In this document: in pieces, positions 7,967 to 17,425 of the stretch
How the letters are laid out: each line of letters starts with the position of its first letter
How positions within the stretch are numbered: position 1 is the stretch's first letter
From: Ruminococcoides intestinihominis
GTDB lineage: Bacteria; Bacillota; Clostridia; Oscillospirales; Acutalibacteraceae
Direction of reading: 5' to 3'
Assembly (NCBI RefSeq): GCF_040096285.1
Contig: NZ_JBBMEY010000015.1
Coordinates: 1 to 51,194, forward strand
DNA length: 51,194 nt
Notes under the pieces: generated by a model
The model's input: only the letters and a program-made list of their open reading frames with translations
What the model was told of the DNA's origin: nothing
Database searches by the model: none
Program-made: the position numbers and the translations under genes

Positions 7967-8983
7967 TTAGAATTTATCAATCATATGCAATGCATACTTC
8001 TGAATAAGTGTTGCATCGGTAACATCAACTTTTCCATCACCATTTACATCAGCTCTCTTAAAGATTAGTGTACCCTCAGGAATTTCATATCCTGATTGTA
8101 AAGCAATGTATCTCAAAATATAAACTGAATCTCTAACATTGATATCACCATCATTATTAACATCACCAATTAAAAGTGGATTTTCTTCAAAAGTTATATT
8201 GTTGTCCTTAGCATATTTCTCGGCATATGAACCATAGTCACCTATAATTGTAAGATTTTCACCACAATTGCTGAAAGCATTATCGAAAATCGAAGTTACA
8301 GATGAAGGAACATTAACCTTAGTAAGTTTAGAACAATTACTAAAAGCACCATTTGCAATAGTTGTTACTGTATCATTAATTTTAATTGACTCTAGGCCTG
8401 AATTAAAGAAAGCCTCATCACCAATTTCTGTAATTGCAACACCGTTAGGCAAAGACTTTAGAGAAGTACAACCGTCAAAAGCTCTGGTACCGATTTTTTC
8501 AGTATAAAAGTTAACATTAACCTTAGTTAGGCTAGTACAGTTCTTAAACATATAATTAGGTAAAGTTTCAATTGCTGAGTTTACATAAGCCTCAGTTAAT
8601 GAAGTACAATTGTTAAAAGTATATTCACCCATTGAAGTAACCGTAACCGGTAAAATAATTTTCTTTAGCTTAGTACAAGAAGAAAATGCACTGAAACCGA
8701 TACTTTTAATCGTGTTTGGCAAGGAAACTGACTGAATTTCATCATGTTTATAAAACACTAAATCATCAATTTTAGTTACAGTATAACCATAAACAGTGTC
8801 AGGAACTTTAACAGAAGAACTGTTGCCATTATATTCAGACAAAGTTGCCTGATTTGTAGTACCATTAAGTTCAAAAGAAAAATTACCGTACACAACTTCA
8901 GCAGCACTAGCTGACATAGGAACAATACTTATTAAGAGAAGTACAACAAATGCTAAAGAAATTATCTTTTTAGATTTTTTCAT
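7967..8983 (-). CDS. Secreted leucine-rich-repeat protein with C-terminal type I dockerin
   Basis: 338 residues: signal peptide (MKKSKKIISLAFVVLLL to about 27, SASA), BspA-type LRR units (about 60-265, pattern AFxNCxxLxxVxxPxSVTxI), then a dockerin (about 272-338). The dockerin has two calcium loops, DVNNDGDINVRD and DVNGDGKVDVTD, each followed by a helix. Dockerins plug into cohesins of scaffoldins, so the protein is probably displayed on an extracellular or cell-bound complex; no cohesin is encoded in this window. RBS AGGAGG precedes the ATG. It lies 56 bp after the 2528-residue protein gene on the same strand and may share its promoter. LRR-dockerin combinations are not catalytic; adhesion or targeting is the likely role. 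Confidence 0.9.
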   Translation of the reverse strand: MKKSKKIISLAFVVLLLISIVPMSASAAEVVYGNFSFELNGTTNQATLSEYNGNSSSVKVPDTVYGYTVTKIDDLVFYKHDEIQSVSLPNTIKSIGFSAFSSCTKLKKIILPVTVTSMGEYTFNNCTSLTEAYVNSAIETLPNYMFKNCTSLTKVNVNFYTEKIGTRAFDGCTSLKSLPNGVAITEIGDEAFFNSGLESIKINDTVTTIANGAFSNCSKLTKVNVPSSVTSIFDNAFSNCGENLTIIGDYGSYAEKYAKDNNITFEENPLLIGDVNNDGDINVRDSVYILRYIALQSGYEIPEGTLIFKRADVNGDGKVDVTDATLIQKYALHMIDKF

Positions 8984-9003
8984 TTTGTCCTCCTATTTAA
9001 ATA

Positions 9004-9032
9004 GCAACACATAGCATAATGCTATGTGTTGC
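9004..9032 (-). terminator. Perfect inverted repeat between the two secreted-protein genes
   Basis: A 13-bp perfect stem (gcaacacatagca / tgctatgtgttgc) with a 3-base loop lies 8 bp past the stop of the 2528-residue protein gene. The T tract that should follow on the minus strand is poor, so it may be a leaky terminator or an mRNA-stabilising hairpin inside a two-gene transcript. Confidence 0.6.
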
Positions 9033-9039
9033 ATAAATT

Positions 9040-12000
9040 TTACTGTAAACAGTTTACTTGTGTTGAATCACCAGTTACCTTACCATCTTTATCAAATATG
9101 TATTTAATGCAGTTGTCACTAACAATCCAATCAGTTGCACTTTCCTTAGAATAATTCATAGCACTAAATGTATAAATGACCTTTTGAACAGCAAGTGCTG
9201 ATTGTTTAAAATCAGTAGTAAACTGAACTCTGTTCTTGTTAGTTAGTAAATCCTTACTAGCTGTGTAAGTTAAGCCCAAAGCCTTGTTATCGTTTGTGCC
9301 GTCAATCTTAATTGTGACACCGGAGAACTGAGCTTTACTACCATTTTCTTTAATCAAATTATAAACATTTTTACGAATATTACTTAGTGCAGTTTTGTTA
9401 TCCTTATTAATATAATCTTGAATGTAGTTGTTAGGGTCTAGAATATAGATAACTGCAACATTTTTGATATTAGGGTCATCATCAGGACAATTATAAACAT
9501 TCATAACAGTGTTTAGACGAACTCTATTGATACCGTTACTATCTGTATGGTAATCAGGATTATTCATAGAAACAGTTAAACCGGGTTCGGTATTATCCTT
9601 AGCCTCACCATAAATAGCATATAGGTGAATGTTGTTAGTTACACGATAACCATACTTGTAAGAGTTAGATGCAATAGACTTACCGGCCTTATCATATGAC
9701 CAATACAAGAACTTAAGCTCTTTCTCACCATTCTGGATAGACATTGCTGTGCCGGAATAAGTACCTGTGTAACCTGTAACACCATATTCCTTTAAGTAAA
9801 GACCTTCTTCATCGATAGAATCAACACCATTAGCTACACCTAAACGAACGTTATAGAATACAGGCTTAATAGTATTAAGCTGTGTACCAACAAACTTGCT
9901 TGTACCATCAATCGGAGATAGTTCGTTTTTAGCTGTTGCATAATGGAATGTTGGACTATAAGGCTTTAGATTATTAAAGAACCAAACTGTAATTGAAGTA
10001 ACCGTTTTATCTGCCATTTTAGCATCTTCTTCTGTTGCGTACTTTGTTTTACCATTGTAGTAAGAAACCCAATCTTCACCATCTCTTACTGCAGCACCGT
10101 CAGAACCTTGAAGTCTACCGTAGCAGTCAGTGTGATTTTTAAAGTTACCATTAGTATAAGCTTCACCATATGTTAGATACTTAGAATTTGTTTTATCATA
10201 ATTTCTGTATGAAAACTCCTTCTTAATACCTGTTTCAGCATCAGACTGACTTGTGAAGTACTTATAAGAGTCAATAACATTGTCCGGGTTAATTCCACCA
10301 GCAGTAACAGCCTTAGTAATCATTCCAGCATAATCATATGTGCCATCTTGATTTTGATATTGTGCAAGTTCACCAACAGAGAATACGTAGTTCACTACAG
10401 TAGGTTTTGTGTTAATGTGAGCAACAGAACCTGTTGTCACTTCTCTATCATAATACTTAAATGAAATAGTGAATCCGGCTTCCTTATTAGTGTAAGTAAG
10501 TTGTACTGTCTTACCTGCATTATTAGCGTCATTTGCGATTGGCATATTACCTGTAACAGTTTCAGCCTCTGTATTGATTGTGCTATCTACAGAATCTTTA
10601 CAAGGTATAAAATCAGTATCCTTGATTCCATTAGTTTGAGTTCCGGCTTTAGTAGAATTTAAAGTGGTGGCAACAAATTCACCGGTTACATTATCAAACT
10701 GATAACCTGTTCTTTGCTTTTCAGTTACTTCATAGTGAGTTCCAACAGGGATACCGGTGATAACAGCATATTCATTAGCTGTAATGCTAACACCGGACTT
10801 ACCATAAGTACGAGTACCTTCTAGCTTACCGGTAGAAGAATCATAAACTTTATATGTTAGGTTTTCATATTCATTTAGCATTATATCATCTTTGTCACCA
10901 AAGATATTTGACAATTTAACAGTAAAGGTGAAACGGTCACCACTCTTTGGATCAACCTTATTATCACTATTATCAGTAGTAACCTTCTTTATAATTTTAA
11001 TATCACTTGTTGAAACAGTGTTAGTAAAGTTAACTGTCATAGCACTTGAATCAGAATGGTTTTCGGAATAATCTGCAAAGTAGAAACCATCAGTTCCGGC
11101 ACTTGTATCATTACTGAAAACATTGGAATTTTTATTACCCTTTGCCTCAGTTATAATCTTTTGGCTCTTATCATCAGTGATTTTGTAAGAAGTTGAGTAG
11201 AAATTAGAAACATTTCTTCTAGTGACTTTTCCATTAGCATCACTTGCAACACTCATTGCTGTGTTTGAATTTCCGGCATTTACTTCATACAAAGTTTCGT
11301 TTTGAACTACCTTTACCATTGTATTACTAGGAATTTTCGAATTAAACTTAGCAGACTGATTAAACAGTAAGTTGAAACCACCATTAGCATCAGTTTGACC
11401 GGAAACTGCTGTTGAATTGTTTTCATCAGTAGAATTTTCCAATTTTGCAAAATCATCTGGTAAACTAAAGTTAATAGAAGGTAATCCTGTATAAGCATCT
11501 TTCAAATGCGTAGACCAATAAGATTCACATCCTTTACCACTATCATTCTTAACAGCCAAATAGTAGGTTGTACCGTTAACTACTCTACGGATAATGTTGT
11601 CAGTAGTTACAATAGGATATAGTGGATTAGAACTACCAAATGTAAAGTTAGCGTTGGTTATGTTATCGGATGTGGTCTTGTTTGGAAGAGTGCCATACTT
11701 ATTTGTTAGTGTAGTAAAATCAGCAGCACTGGCATATTTATTTTCAATCATATAGCTAAAGTAATCTTTGTTTGCAACACCCATAGTGGCATCCTTTAGG
11801 CCAGGGTTAACTGAATCAAAGTTTACATCGTTACGAACAAGTAGACCTGTGTTCTGAGGTAAGTTAAAGCTGATTGAACAGTTAGAATCAAAGCTACCTC
11901 TTTCCATATAGAACATCTGAAGAGTATGTTTCTTGGAAGAGTTTTTGTTGTTAAATTCTGCACCGTTAGCCTTGAATATTTTTGCTAGGTCAACGGTTGT

Positions 12001-15000
12001 AACATATTTTTCGTCAGTAGCATATTTATCGTCTGTCTTAGGGTCAGCAGTACGGCTATTAATGTTATCTGATGAATCAACTGCTGCCTTATAAATAACC
12101 TTCATATCAGAGAAGTTGATTGAACCGGATGAAACCTTATGAGCACCACCAAGGTCAAGAACCAATACACCATCAACATATACCCAAACGTCATCGTCAC
12201 CGGAGAAGTTAAATGTAATGTCTTTCTGTGTACCATCAGCAGCAGTTAATTTACCTGTTTCTGACATATAGAAGTCAATATCAAATTCGGTACCAAAACC
12301 ATATTTATTAGCATTCTTAGTACTATCAGAATTATCAAATGGGAAGAAACCAACACCCTTATCATTACCAACAGTAGCGTTTGAATATGTATCTACCTTG
12401 AAATCGCCATCAATTACTCTGTTCTTATCAGTAAATGAATCATAGGAGTAGGTTGTGATACCATTAAATGTTGATTCGTTAAATGGAAAGTTCAAGCCTT
12501 CATTAACACTTGATGCAACATAGGTATTATTCTTTAATTTATCATAATCAAACAATGGCATATTGCCTGAACCGTCAGCAGTCAACAGATAACCACAACC
12601 ATTTTCATTTTTGCTTGTAGAAGAAAGTGTATTTCCTGCCAAACCTTGAACTGAAGCATAATAAGCATGATTATCATCATGACGCATAGCCAAGTTATCC
12701 TGAATTCTAAAGTTTTGGTTTCCTGCAACTTCTGTTGTTGTAGGCTTAACATAACCAAAGAATAGAGGGTTAGCATAAGCAGTATCATACAAAGCATTTA
12801 AATAAGTGTTAAATGTGTTTGTAACATTACCACCTGCATCATATTGTGTATTATAATTAACTGCATTTGCTTTAAAGTTCTTTGTAGGAACATCATTGTT
12901 CTCACTTGGTGTTTTTGTCCAGAATGAACTATCAAGAACAACACCACGAGAATAGCAAGAAGAACCCTTTTTGTATAACAAATAAATTCTGTTAGGGTTT
13001 AGACCGATTGAAGCGTCACCGGCTTTATTCGGTACAAATGTACTAAGTGTATCAATTTCAGTTGTACCACTACTTACAAATTTAAATGATGTTGCCCATA
13101 CAGGTAGAGATACCTTGTAAACATTAAATGTCTTTGAATCTGTAACACCGGAACTATACAAGTCCTTCATATTTACGGTAATTGTATTAGAACCGGAATC
13201 TTTACCATCTTTATCAACTTTAGTTGTAACATCAGCATAACCTTTTTTGTCTGCAACAGAGTTATTCCAATAGTAAATTCTTAGACCTAGACCATCACCA
13301 GTAGTTGGTTTTGAAATATCGGTATCATCTGTAGGTTCAGCAAAGTAATAATCCACTTTATTACTATTATCAAAAGTATTTGTCGTACCCATATCAAAAG
13401 TAGCTACTGCATAAATATTGTCATCAACAATGTAAATAGTTGGTGATGAAGCACCTTCATTACAATTAATTGTATAAGTTGGAATACCTGCAACATCATC
13501 AGTATCAATTGTACTACTTGTGATAGTTGCATATTTATTTTTGCTTTCAGAAACAGTTAAGTTACAAACTGTATCATCAGAAATTGTTTTATCTGAAAAT
13601 ACTGCGATAGTAACAGATTGAACACCATCAGCAGGTTTGAATGAATCTGCAGTTAGCGGATAAAGTGTACCCAGTGTGCCATCGTTATTAACTTTAGCAA
13701 TATAAAGAATTTTTTCACGATAGTCAACTTGAATAGTTTCACTAGATACATCTGTATAAGTTAGACTAACAGTAGGGTAATCAGGATCAATATATGTTGC
13801 ATTTGTAGAAACAACTACCTTATAAGAAACCACACCTTTTGTATTGCTTGTTGTTTCGCAAGAAGCAGTAAGCTCTGTTGTAACTTTTTTTCCTACTTCT
13901 TTACCCTCTCCATCATAGAAAGTATAAGTGTATGTCGCACCCTTTTCAACATTATTATTATTGATTTGTGCTTTTAGGGTAACTTTATTGCCAATCTTTA
14001 CGGCAGTTGCACTTGAAGAAAGAGCAACACTTTCAGCTAGAGGCTTAGATAGAGAGTCAATTTTGAACTTACCTTGACCATTAGTATCAATGTCACCATA
14101 TGTTACTTTATAAGAACCGGCAGATAGCTTATATTGAATATTCATAATATCATATCTACGATTCATCAGATATGGTTTACCAAGTTCACAATTCTCCATA
14201 CCATCACTATACTGTAAAGTAGAGTCTGTACTTGTAGAATCTTTGATGTAGAAGTAATGAGTACCTTCTTTAACAGTTATAATGCGCTGATAAGTACCAT
14301 CTTTAGCCTTAGTGAAGTTACCTAACAATGTACCTTCTTTATTTCTACCTTCTGAAATATATAGCTGATAATTTGAAATTGTATCATCCTTAGTAACTTT
14401 AAACTTAGGAACACCGTTAGAATCAATATCAACAATTTCAATAATAAAAGTACCTGTATCATCAATTCTATATGTACTACCATCGCCTTTAGTAGTTGTA
14501 TATTCTGTACCCATTGTAACTACTTCGTTGCTTGTATTTTTAGAACCGTACTGAGTTTTAGCAACAGTGTTATAGAATTTGAACTGTTTACGACTTGATG
14601 TTAAGGTAATGACAGCTTTACCATCTGAAGTAAATGCTAAACCTGAACCACCTGCCCATGAACCACCATCAAAATCACCTAATAACTGATACATAGAACA
14701 ATCTAATGGATTTCCCTCAAATTCGGCTACAAATGTTTCATCTGAGGAAATATTATCAACCACATATTTGTTGTTAGATACACCGACTTTTACATCTGTA
14801 GTTTCACCTGATATACCTGTAGTTCTCTTAAGTGATTTTAATTGATAACCGGGATTTGGATTAATATTAATTGTAACTTTATCACCGGCTAGGTATTTGT
14901 CTTTTTCAACATTGATTGTACCGTTACCACCGGGTGCTGATGCTGAAACAGTATATTGTTTCTTATACTTAGCATATACATCTGCGTCAGCTGATGGAGA

Positions 15001-16626
15001 GAATGTTGTTGATGCCTTAGATGCATCAGTAAAACTACCATTTTTAGATTCCCAACCAGCAAAAACATATGTTGAACTACCGTTTGTGATAGTATTCTTT
15101 GCAACAACCGTACCGGAAGAAGTATTTGATGTTACTTCACCATTAACAGATACAATATCCTTATTGGAATCTTTATCTTCATATGTAACGCCATTCTCAG
15201 TAATTTTATATTTTGCAGTAACGTTGTAAGGTTGATTTACATTTACTTCAACTGTAGCTGTAACACTAGTATAACCATCAGCAGAAACAGTTACCTTATA
15301 GTAATGTTTACCATTTGTTAAATCAGTGAAAGTAGCAGTATCAGTTGAAAGTTCCTGTGGAGTACCAACTGTTGTGCCATCTTCCTTAACTTCTGTGAAA
15401 GTATATTTTACATTACTTGCTGCTCCACTATTCAACTCAGTAACATTAGCAGTTAAAGTTGTTGAACCACCAACAACTACATTTTCCGGATTAGCAGTAA
15501 GATTAACTGATTTTGCTACAGGTGTAGATTCCAATTCATATTTTAGTGTACCTTGTCCATTACCCGGTGTCCAAGTGAATTTATATTTACCACTTGTTTC
15601 AGGTGTGAATACAATTTCATCACTAAAATTATTAGTACCATAATCATAAAGAGTAACAGACTTATTAGAATCATCAAATGCTTTTTCGCTACTAAAATAT
15701 GAGTTTTTTACATCATTATTCTTTACAACATATAAATAGTAAGTTTTTCCAGCATCCAAATCAAGTGATAATACATTACTAGAAAATTCACCTAAACTTG
15801 TAGATGTTTTAAAAGATTTCCCACCATTGTCATTATATAGGAAATAACCGTCACCACCAGTTACTGTAACATTGATTGGGTCACTGGCTACTTCTGTATA
15901 ACCATCCTTAGTAACTTTTACTGTAAAAGTATAATCACCGGCTGAAAGACCACTAACAGTAGTAGTTGCAGTACTTTCGGATGCAGTCTGTGCATCACCG
16001 ACTTGTGTGTTACCTTTATAGAATATATAAGTAACATCACCTGAAACCTTACCTGTAGCAGTTGCAGATAGTATTAAATCTTTACCTTGAGCAATCTTGC
16101 CATCAGTTGCATTTGAAGTTAGTGAAACTGAAGTTGCTACTGGGTCTTTAGATGCTGAATATGTTGACCAAGTACCGCCACCTTTATCCCATGTACCTTC
16201 AGTAACAGCATAGCAGTTTTTACCGTCTTCTCTAATCAAGTCAGCAGTTTGGTTCCAAATGTAAGAAGAAGGCCAACCAGTACCTGATGGTTCAGATGTA
16301 TTCGCATTTAATCTCAAGAAGATAACATTAGCATATGGTCCACCAGAAGGAACACTGGCAGAATAATAACCATCATTGTCATCATCATTCATAACAACCC
16401 ATTGAGCAGTTTGTCCATCATTCCAAACATAAAGACCAAACTTAGCGTCCTTCTGTAACCAGTTTTCACTAGGTTTAAGATAAATAGTTTCACCGGAATT
16501 TAAACTAGCACCGGTCTTGTTCACATTAGTTGTAGCAGCAAGAACTGAAAAAGAAGAAACTACCATCATAAGGGCAAGAATCAACGCCCAAGTGCTAGAA
16601 CTGATGCGTTTAATTTTTTCTTTCAT
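9040..16626 (-). CDS. Very large secreted multidomain protein with carbohydrate-binding-like, Ig-like, fibro-slime and SpaA-like domains
   Basis: 2528 residues. Signal peptide to about 31 (SVLAA). Visible modules, in order: a W-rich beta domain resembling starch-binding CBM25/26 modules (about 45-165, YLKPSENW...GLYVWNDG); Ig-like folds (about 168-257, 368-465, 865-960); an InlB/Bacteroides-type repeat (about 555-630); a fibro-slime domain (about 1395-1590, FNFSGDDDVWVYVDG and LDLGGAHK); a SpaA/Cna-B-like domain (about 1870-2050, VTEKQRTGYQF); and an unassigned C-terminus that contains YDREV and SAMNYSK. No LPxTG, SLH or dockerin is seen at the C-terminus, so attachment is unexplained. RBS GGAGGT lies 7 bases from the ATG. 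It has its own promoter and a ~125-base leader. Likely an adhesin or substrate-binding surface protein. Confidence 0.8.
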   Translation of the reverse strand: MKEKIKRISSSTWALILALMMVVSSFSVLAATTNVNKTGASLNSGETIYLKPSENWLQKDAKFGLYVWNDGQTAQWVVMNDDDNDGYYSASVPSGGPYANVIFLRLNANTSEPSGTGWPSSYIWNQTADLIREDGKNCYAVTEGTWDKGGGTWSTYSASKDPVATSVSLTSNATDGKIAQGKDLILSATATGKVSGDVTYIFYKGNTQVGDAQTASESTATTTVSGLSAGDYTFTVKVTKDGYTEVASDPINVTVTGGDGYFLYNDNGGKSFKTSTSLGEFSSNVLSLDLDAGKTYYLYVVKNNDVKNSYFSSEKAFDDSNKSVTLYDYGTNNFSDEIVFTPETSGKYKFTWTPGNGQGTLKYELESTPVAKSVNLTANPENVVVGGSTTLTANVTELNSGAASNVKYTFTEVKEDGTTVGTPQELSTDTATFTDLTNGKHYYKVTVSADGYTSVTATVEVNVNQPYNVTAKYKITENGVTYEDKDSNKDIVSVNGEVTSNTSSGTVVAKNTITNGSSTYVFAGWESKNGSFTDASKASTTFSPSADADVYAKYKKQYTVSASAPGGNGTINVEKDKYLAGDKVTININPNPGYQLKSLKRTTGISGETTDVKVGVSNNKYVVDNISSDETFVAEFEGNPLDCSMYQLLGDFDGGSWAGGSGLAFTSDGKAVITLTSSRKQFKFYNTVAKTQYGSKNTSNEVVTMGTEYTTTKGDGSTYRIDDTGTFIIEIVDIDSNGVPKFKVTKDDTISNYQLYISEGRNKEGTLLGNFTKAKDGTYQRIITVKEGTHYFYIKDSTSTDSTLQYSDGMENCELGKPYLMNRRYDIMNIQYKLSAGSYKVTYGDIDTNGQGKFKIDSLSKPLAESVALSSSATAVKIGNKVTLKAQINNNNVEKGATYTYTFYDGEGKEVGKKVTTELTASCETTSNTKGVVSYKVVVSTNATYIDPDYPTVSLTYTDVSSETIQVDYREKILYIAKVNNDGTLGTLYPLTADSFKPADGVQSVTIAVFSDKTISDDTVCNLTVSESKNKYATITSSTIDTDDVAGIPTYTINCNEGASSPTIYIVDDNIYAVATFDMGTTNTFDNSNKVDYYFAEPTDDTDISKPTTGDGLGLRIYYWNNSVADKKGYADVTTKVDKDGKDSGSNTITVNMKDLYSSGVTDSKTFNVYKVSLPVWATSFKFVSSGTTEIDTLSTFVPNKAGDASIGLNPNRIYLLYKKGSSCYSRGVVLDSSFWTKTPSENNDVPTKNFKANAVNYNTQYDAGGNVTNTFNTYLNALYDTAYANPLFFGYVKPTTTEVAGNQNFRIQDNLAMRHDDNHAYYASVQGLAGNTLSSTSKNENGCGYLLTADGSGNMPLFDYDKLKNNTYVASSVNEGLNFPFNESTFNGITTYSYDSFTDKNRVIDGDFKVDTYSNATVGNDKGVGFFPFDNSDSTKNANKYGFGTEFDIDFYMSETGKLTAADGTQKDITFNFSGDDDVWVYVDGVLVLDLGGAHKVSSGSINFSDMKVIYKAAVDSSDNINSRTADPKTDDKYATDEKYVTTVDLAKIFKANGAEFNNKNSSKKHTLQMFYMERGSFDSNCSISFNLPQNTGLLVRNDVNFDSVNPGLKDATMGVANKDYFSYMIENKYASAADFTTLTNKYGTLPNKTTSDNITNANFTFGSSNPLYPIVTTDNIIRRVVNGTTYYLAVKNDSGKGCESYWSTHLKDAYTGLPSINFSLPDDFAKLENSTDENNSTAVSGQTDANGGFNLLFNQSAKFNSKIPSNTMVKVVQNETLYEVNAGNSNTAMSVASDANGKVTRRNVSNFYSTSYKITDDKSQKIITEAKGNKNSNVFSNDTSAGTDGFYFADYSENHSDSSAMTVNFTNTVSTSDIKIIKKVTTDNSDNKVDPKSGDRFTFTVKLSNIFGDKDDIMLNEYENLTYKVYDSSTGKLEGTRTYGKSGVSITANEYAVITGIPVGTHYEVTEKQRTGYQFDNVTGEFVATTLNSTKAGTQTNGIKDTDFIPCKDSVDSTINTEAETVTGNMPIANDANNAGKTVQLTYTNKEAGFTISFKYYDREVTTGSVAHINTKPTVVNYVFSVGELAQYQNQDGTYDYAGMITKAVTAGGINPDNVIDSYKYFTSQSDAETGIKKEFSYRNYDKTNSKYLTYGEAYTNGNFKNHTDCYGRLQGSDGAAVRDGEDWVSYYNGKTKYATEEDAKMADKTVTSITVWFFNNLKPYSPTFHYATAKNELSPIDGTSKFVGTQLNTIKPVFYNVRLGVANGVDSIDEEGLYLKEYGVTGYTGTYSGTAMSIQNGEKELKFLYWSYDKAGKSIASNSYKYGYRVTNNIHLYAIYGEAKDNTEPGLTVSMNNPDYHTDSNGINRVRLNTVMNVYNCPDDDPNIKNVAVIYILDPNNYIQDYINKDNKTALSNIRKNVYNLIKENGSKAQFSGVTIKIDGTNDNKALGLTYTASKDLLTNKNRVQFTTDFKQSALAVQKVIYTFSAMNYSKESATDWIVSDNCIKYIFDKDGKVTGDSTQVNCLQ

Positions 16627-16758
16627 TTTTTATACCTCCATTACAAATAATTGCATAAGAAGTTGTGAATATTTGCTCATTTATTACGATTCTACTGTCT
16701 GACCATCAATAGTTTGCAACCGAAAAAAGGGTGCAAAAACCCACAATTATTTATTATC

Positions 16759-16787
16759 ATAATAACATTTTTATACAGTAAAATCAA
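16759..16787 (-). promoter_or_regulatory. Promoter of the 2528-residue protein gene
   Basis: Minus strand: TTGATT (16782-16787), 17 bp, TATTAT (16759-16764). Confidence 0.6.
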
Positions 16788-16904
16788 CTGTTTTCGCAAA
16801 ATATCTTTGATTTGTATATGTTTACTAAGCTTAATTATTTTATAGAATTATAATAACTAACATAGAAATATTTTTGTACATATTGCACAAAGAGTGGTAA
16901 ATAT

Positions 16905-16935
16905 AAAAAAACAGACCTCATAAGAGGTCTGCAAA
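16905..16935 (-). terminator. Terminator after the 65-aa peptide gene
   Basis: Stem cagacctc / gaggtctg with a short loop, followed on the minus strand by seven Ts. It confines the peptide to its own short transcript. Confidence 0.88.
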
Positions 16936-16958
16936 AATACTGATAAACTATACCACTG

Positions 16959-17156
16959 TCAACCCAAATTATCGAAGGAACCGTAGGCATCTTTCATTGT
17001 TCTTTCATCTGAACTTGACAAGCCGGTACCTCCACCAATGGCATAAAACTCCGTACTTCTTTTATTATGGTTTGATCCATAGAGGTTTGCGCATACAAGT
17101 GAATCAAGTTCAAAATCATCATATTCTATTGTTGGAGTTTCATAAACTTTTTTCAT
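16959..17156 (-). CDS. 65-aa peptide with YxxP leader motif, candidate RiPP precursor
   Basis: The N-terminus reads MKKVYETPTIEYDDFELD: the Y-x-x-P-x-I pattern found in lasso-type leaders and read by B1/PqqD-like proteins, followed by an acidic stretch. The C-terminal half is Gly/Ser/Asn-rich (AIGGGTGLSSSDER, ending GSFDNLG) with one cysteine near residue 28. No signal peptide or membrane segment. The gene is well supported: GAGGAGG lies just before the ATG, with a strong own promoter and terminator. It lies about 9 kb upstream of the PqqD-like/kinase/exporter operon and uses the same -35 and -10 hexamers and spacing. Core position, cleavage site and modification are unknown. It could be an unrelated small protein with a common MKKxYxxP start. 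Confidence 0.75.
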   Translation of the reverse strand: MKKVYETPTIEYDDFELDSLVCANLYGSNHNKRSTEFYAIGGGTGLSSSDERTMKDAYGSFDNLG

Positions 17157-17195
17157 ACTTATCCTCCTCTACGCCTACCGAAAATAACTAAGGTT

Positions 17196-17224
17196 ATTAT
17201 AACATATTTAGATACAAAAATCAA
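17196..17224 (-). promoter_or_regulatory. Promoter of the 65-aa peptide gene
   Basis: Minus strand: TTGATT (17219-17224), 17 bp, TATAAT (17196-17201), giving a ~32-base leader. The rest of the gap up to the hydrogenase gene (17225-17425) is AT-rich with nothing recognised. Confidence 0.8.
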
Positions 17225-17425
17225 TATATTGGACGATAATTCTGTAGATACACAACTAAAAACAATTGTTGCACTTTATAAATATATCACTAAACACTGA
17301 AATATTCAAGGTTTTATCAGCAAATTAATAAAATTTGTGCAATTCATTAAAATAATTAACTTAGTTATTAGTTACCTTGTATAACATTTTACATATATAA
17401 TATCTGTTTGTTACAATGTTGTAAA

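Larger units (their letters stand above)
16627..16958 (-). other. 332-bp intergenic stretch: leader of the large protein gene
   Basis: It holds the promoter listed below, a ~125-base 5' leader and, at its far end, the terminator of the peptide gene. The leader contains a small GGGT/ACCC hairpin followed by six Ts (about 16720-16745) and a TTTGCA/TGCAAA inverted repeat. These could form an attenuator, but no known riboswitch fold was recognised. Confidence 0.4.

Noticed and set aside
14897..15643. Plus-strand open frames opposite the giant secreted protein gene
   Set aside because: Shadows of a Val/Thr/Ser-rich coding strand; the minus-strand frame is continuous for 2528 codons with a good start.
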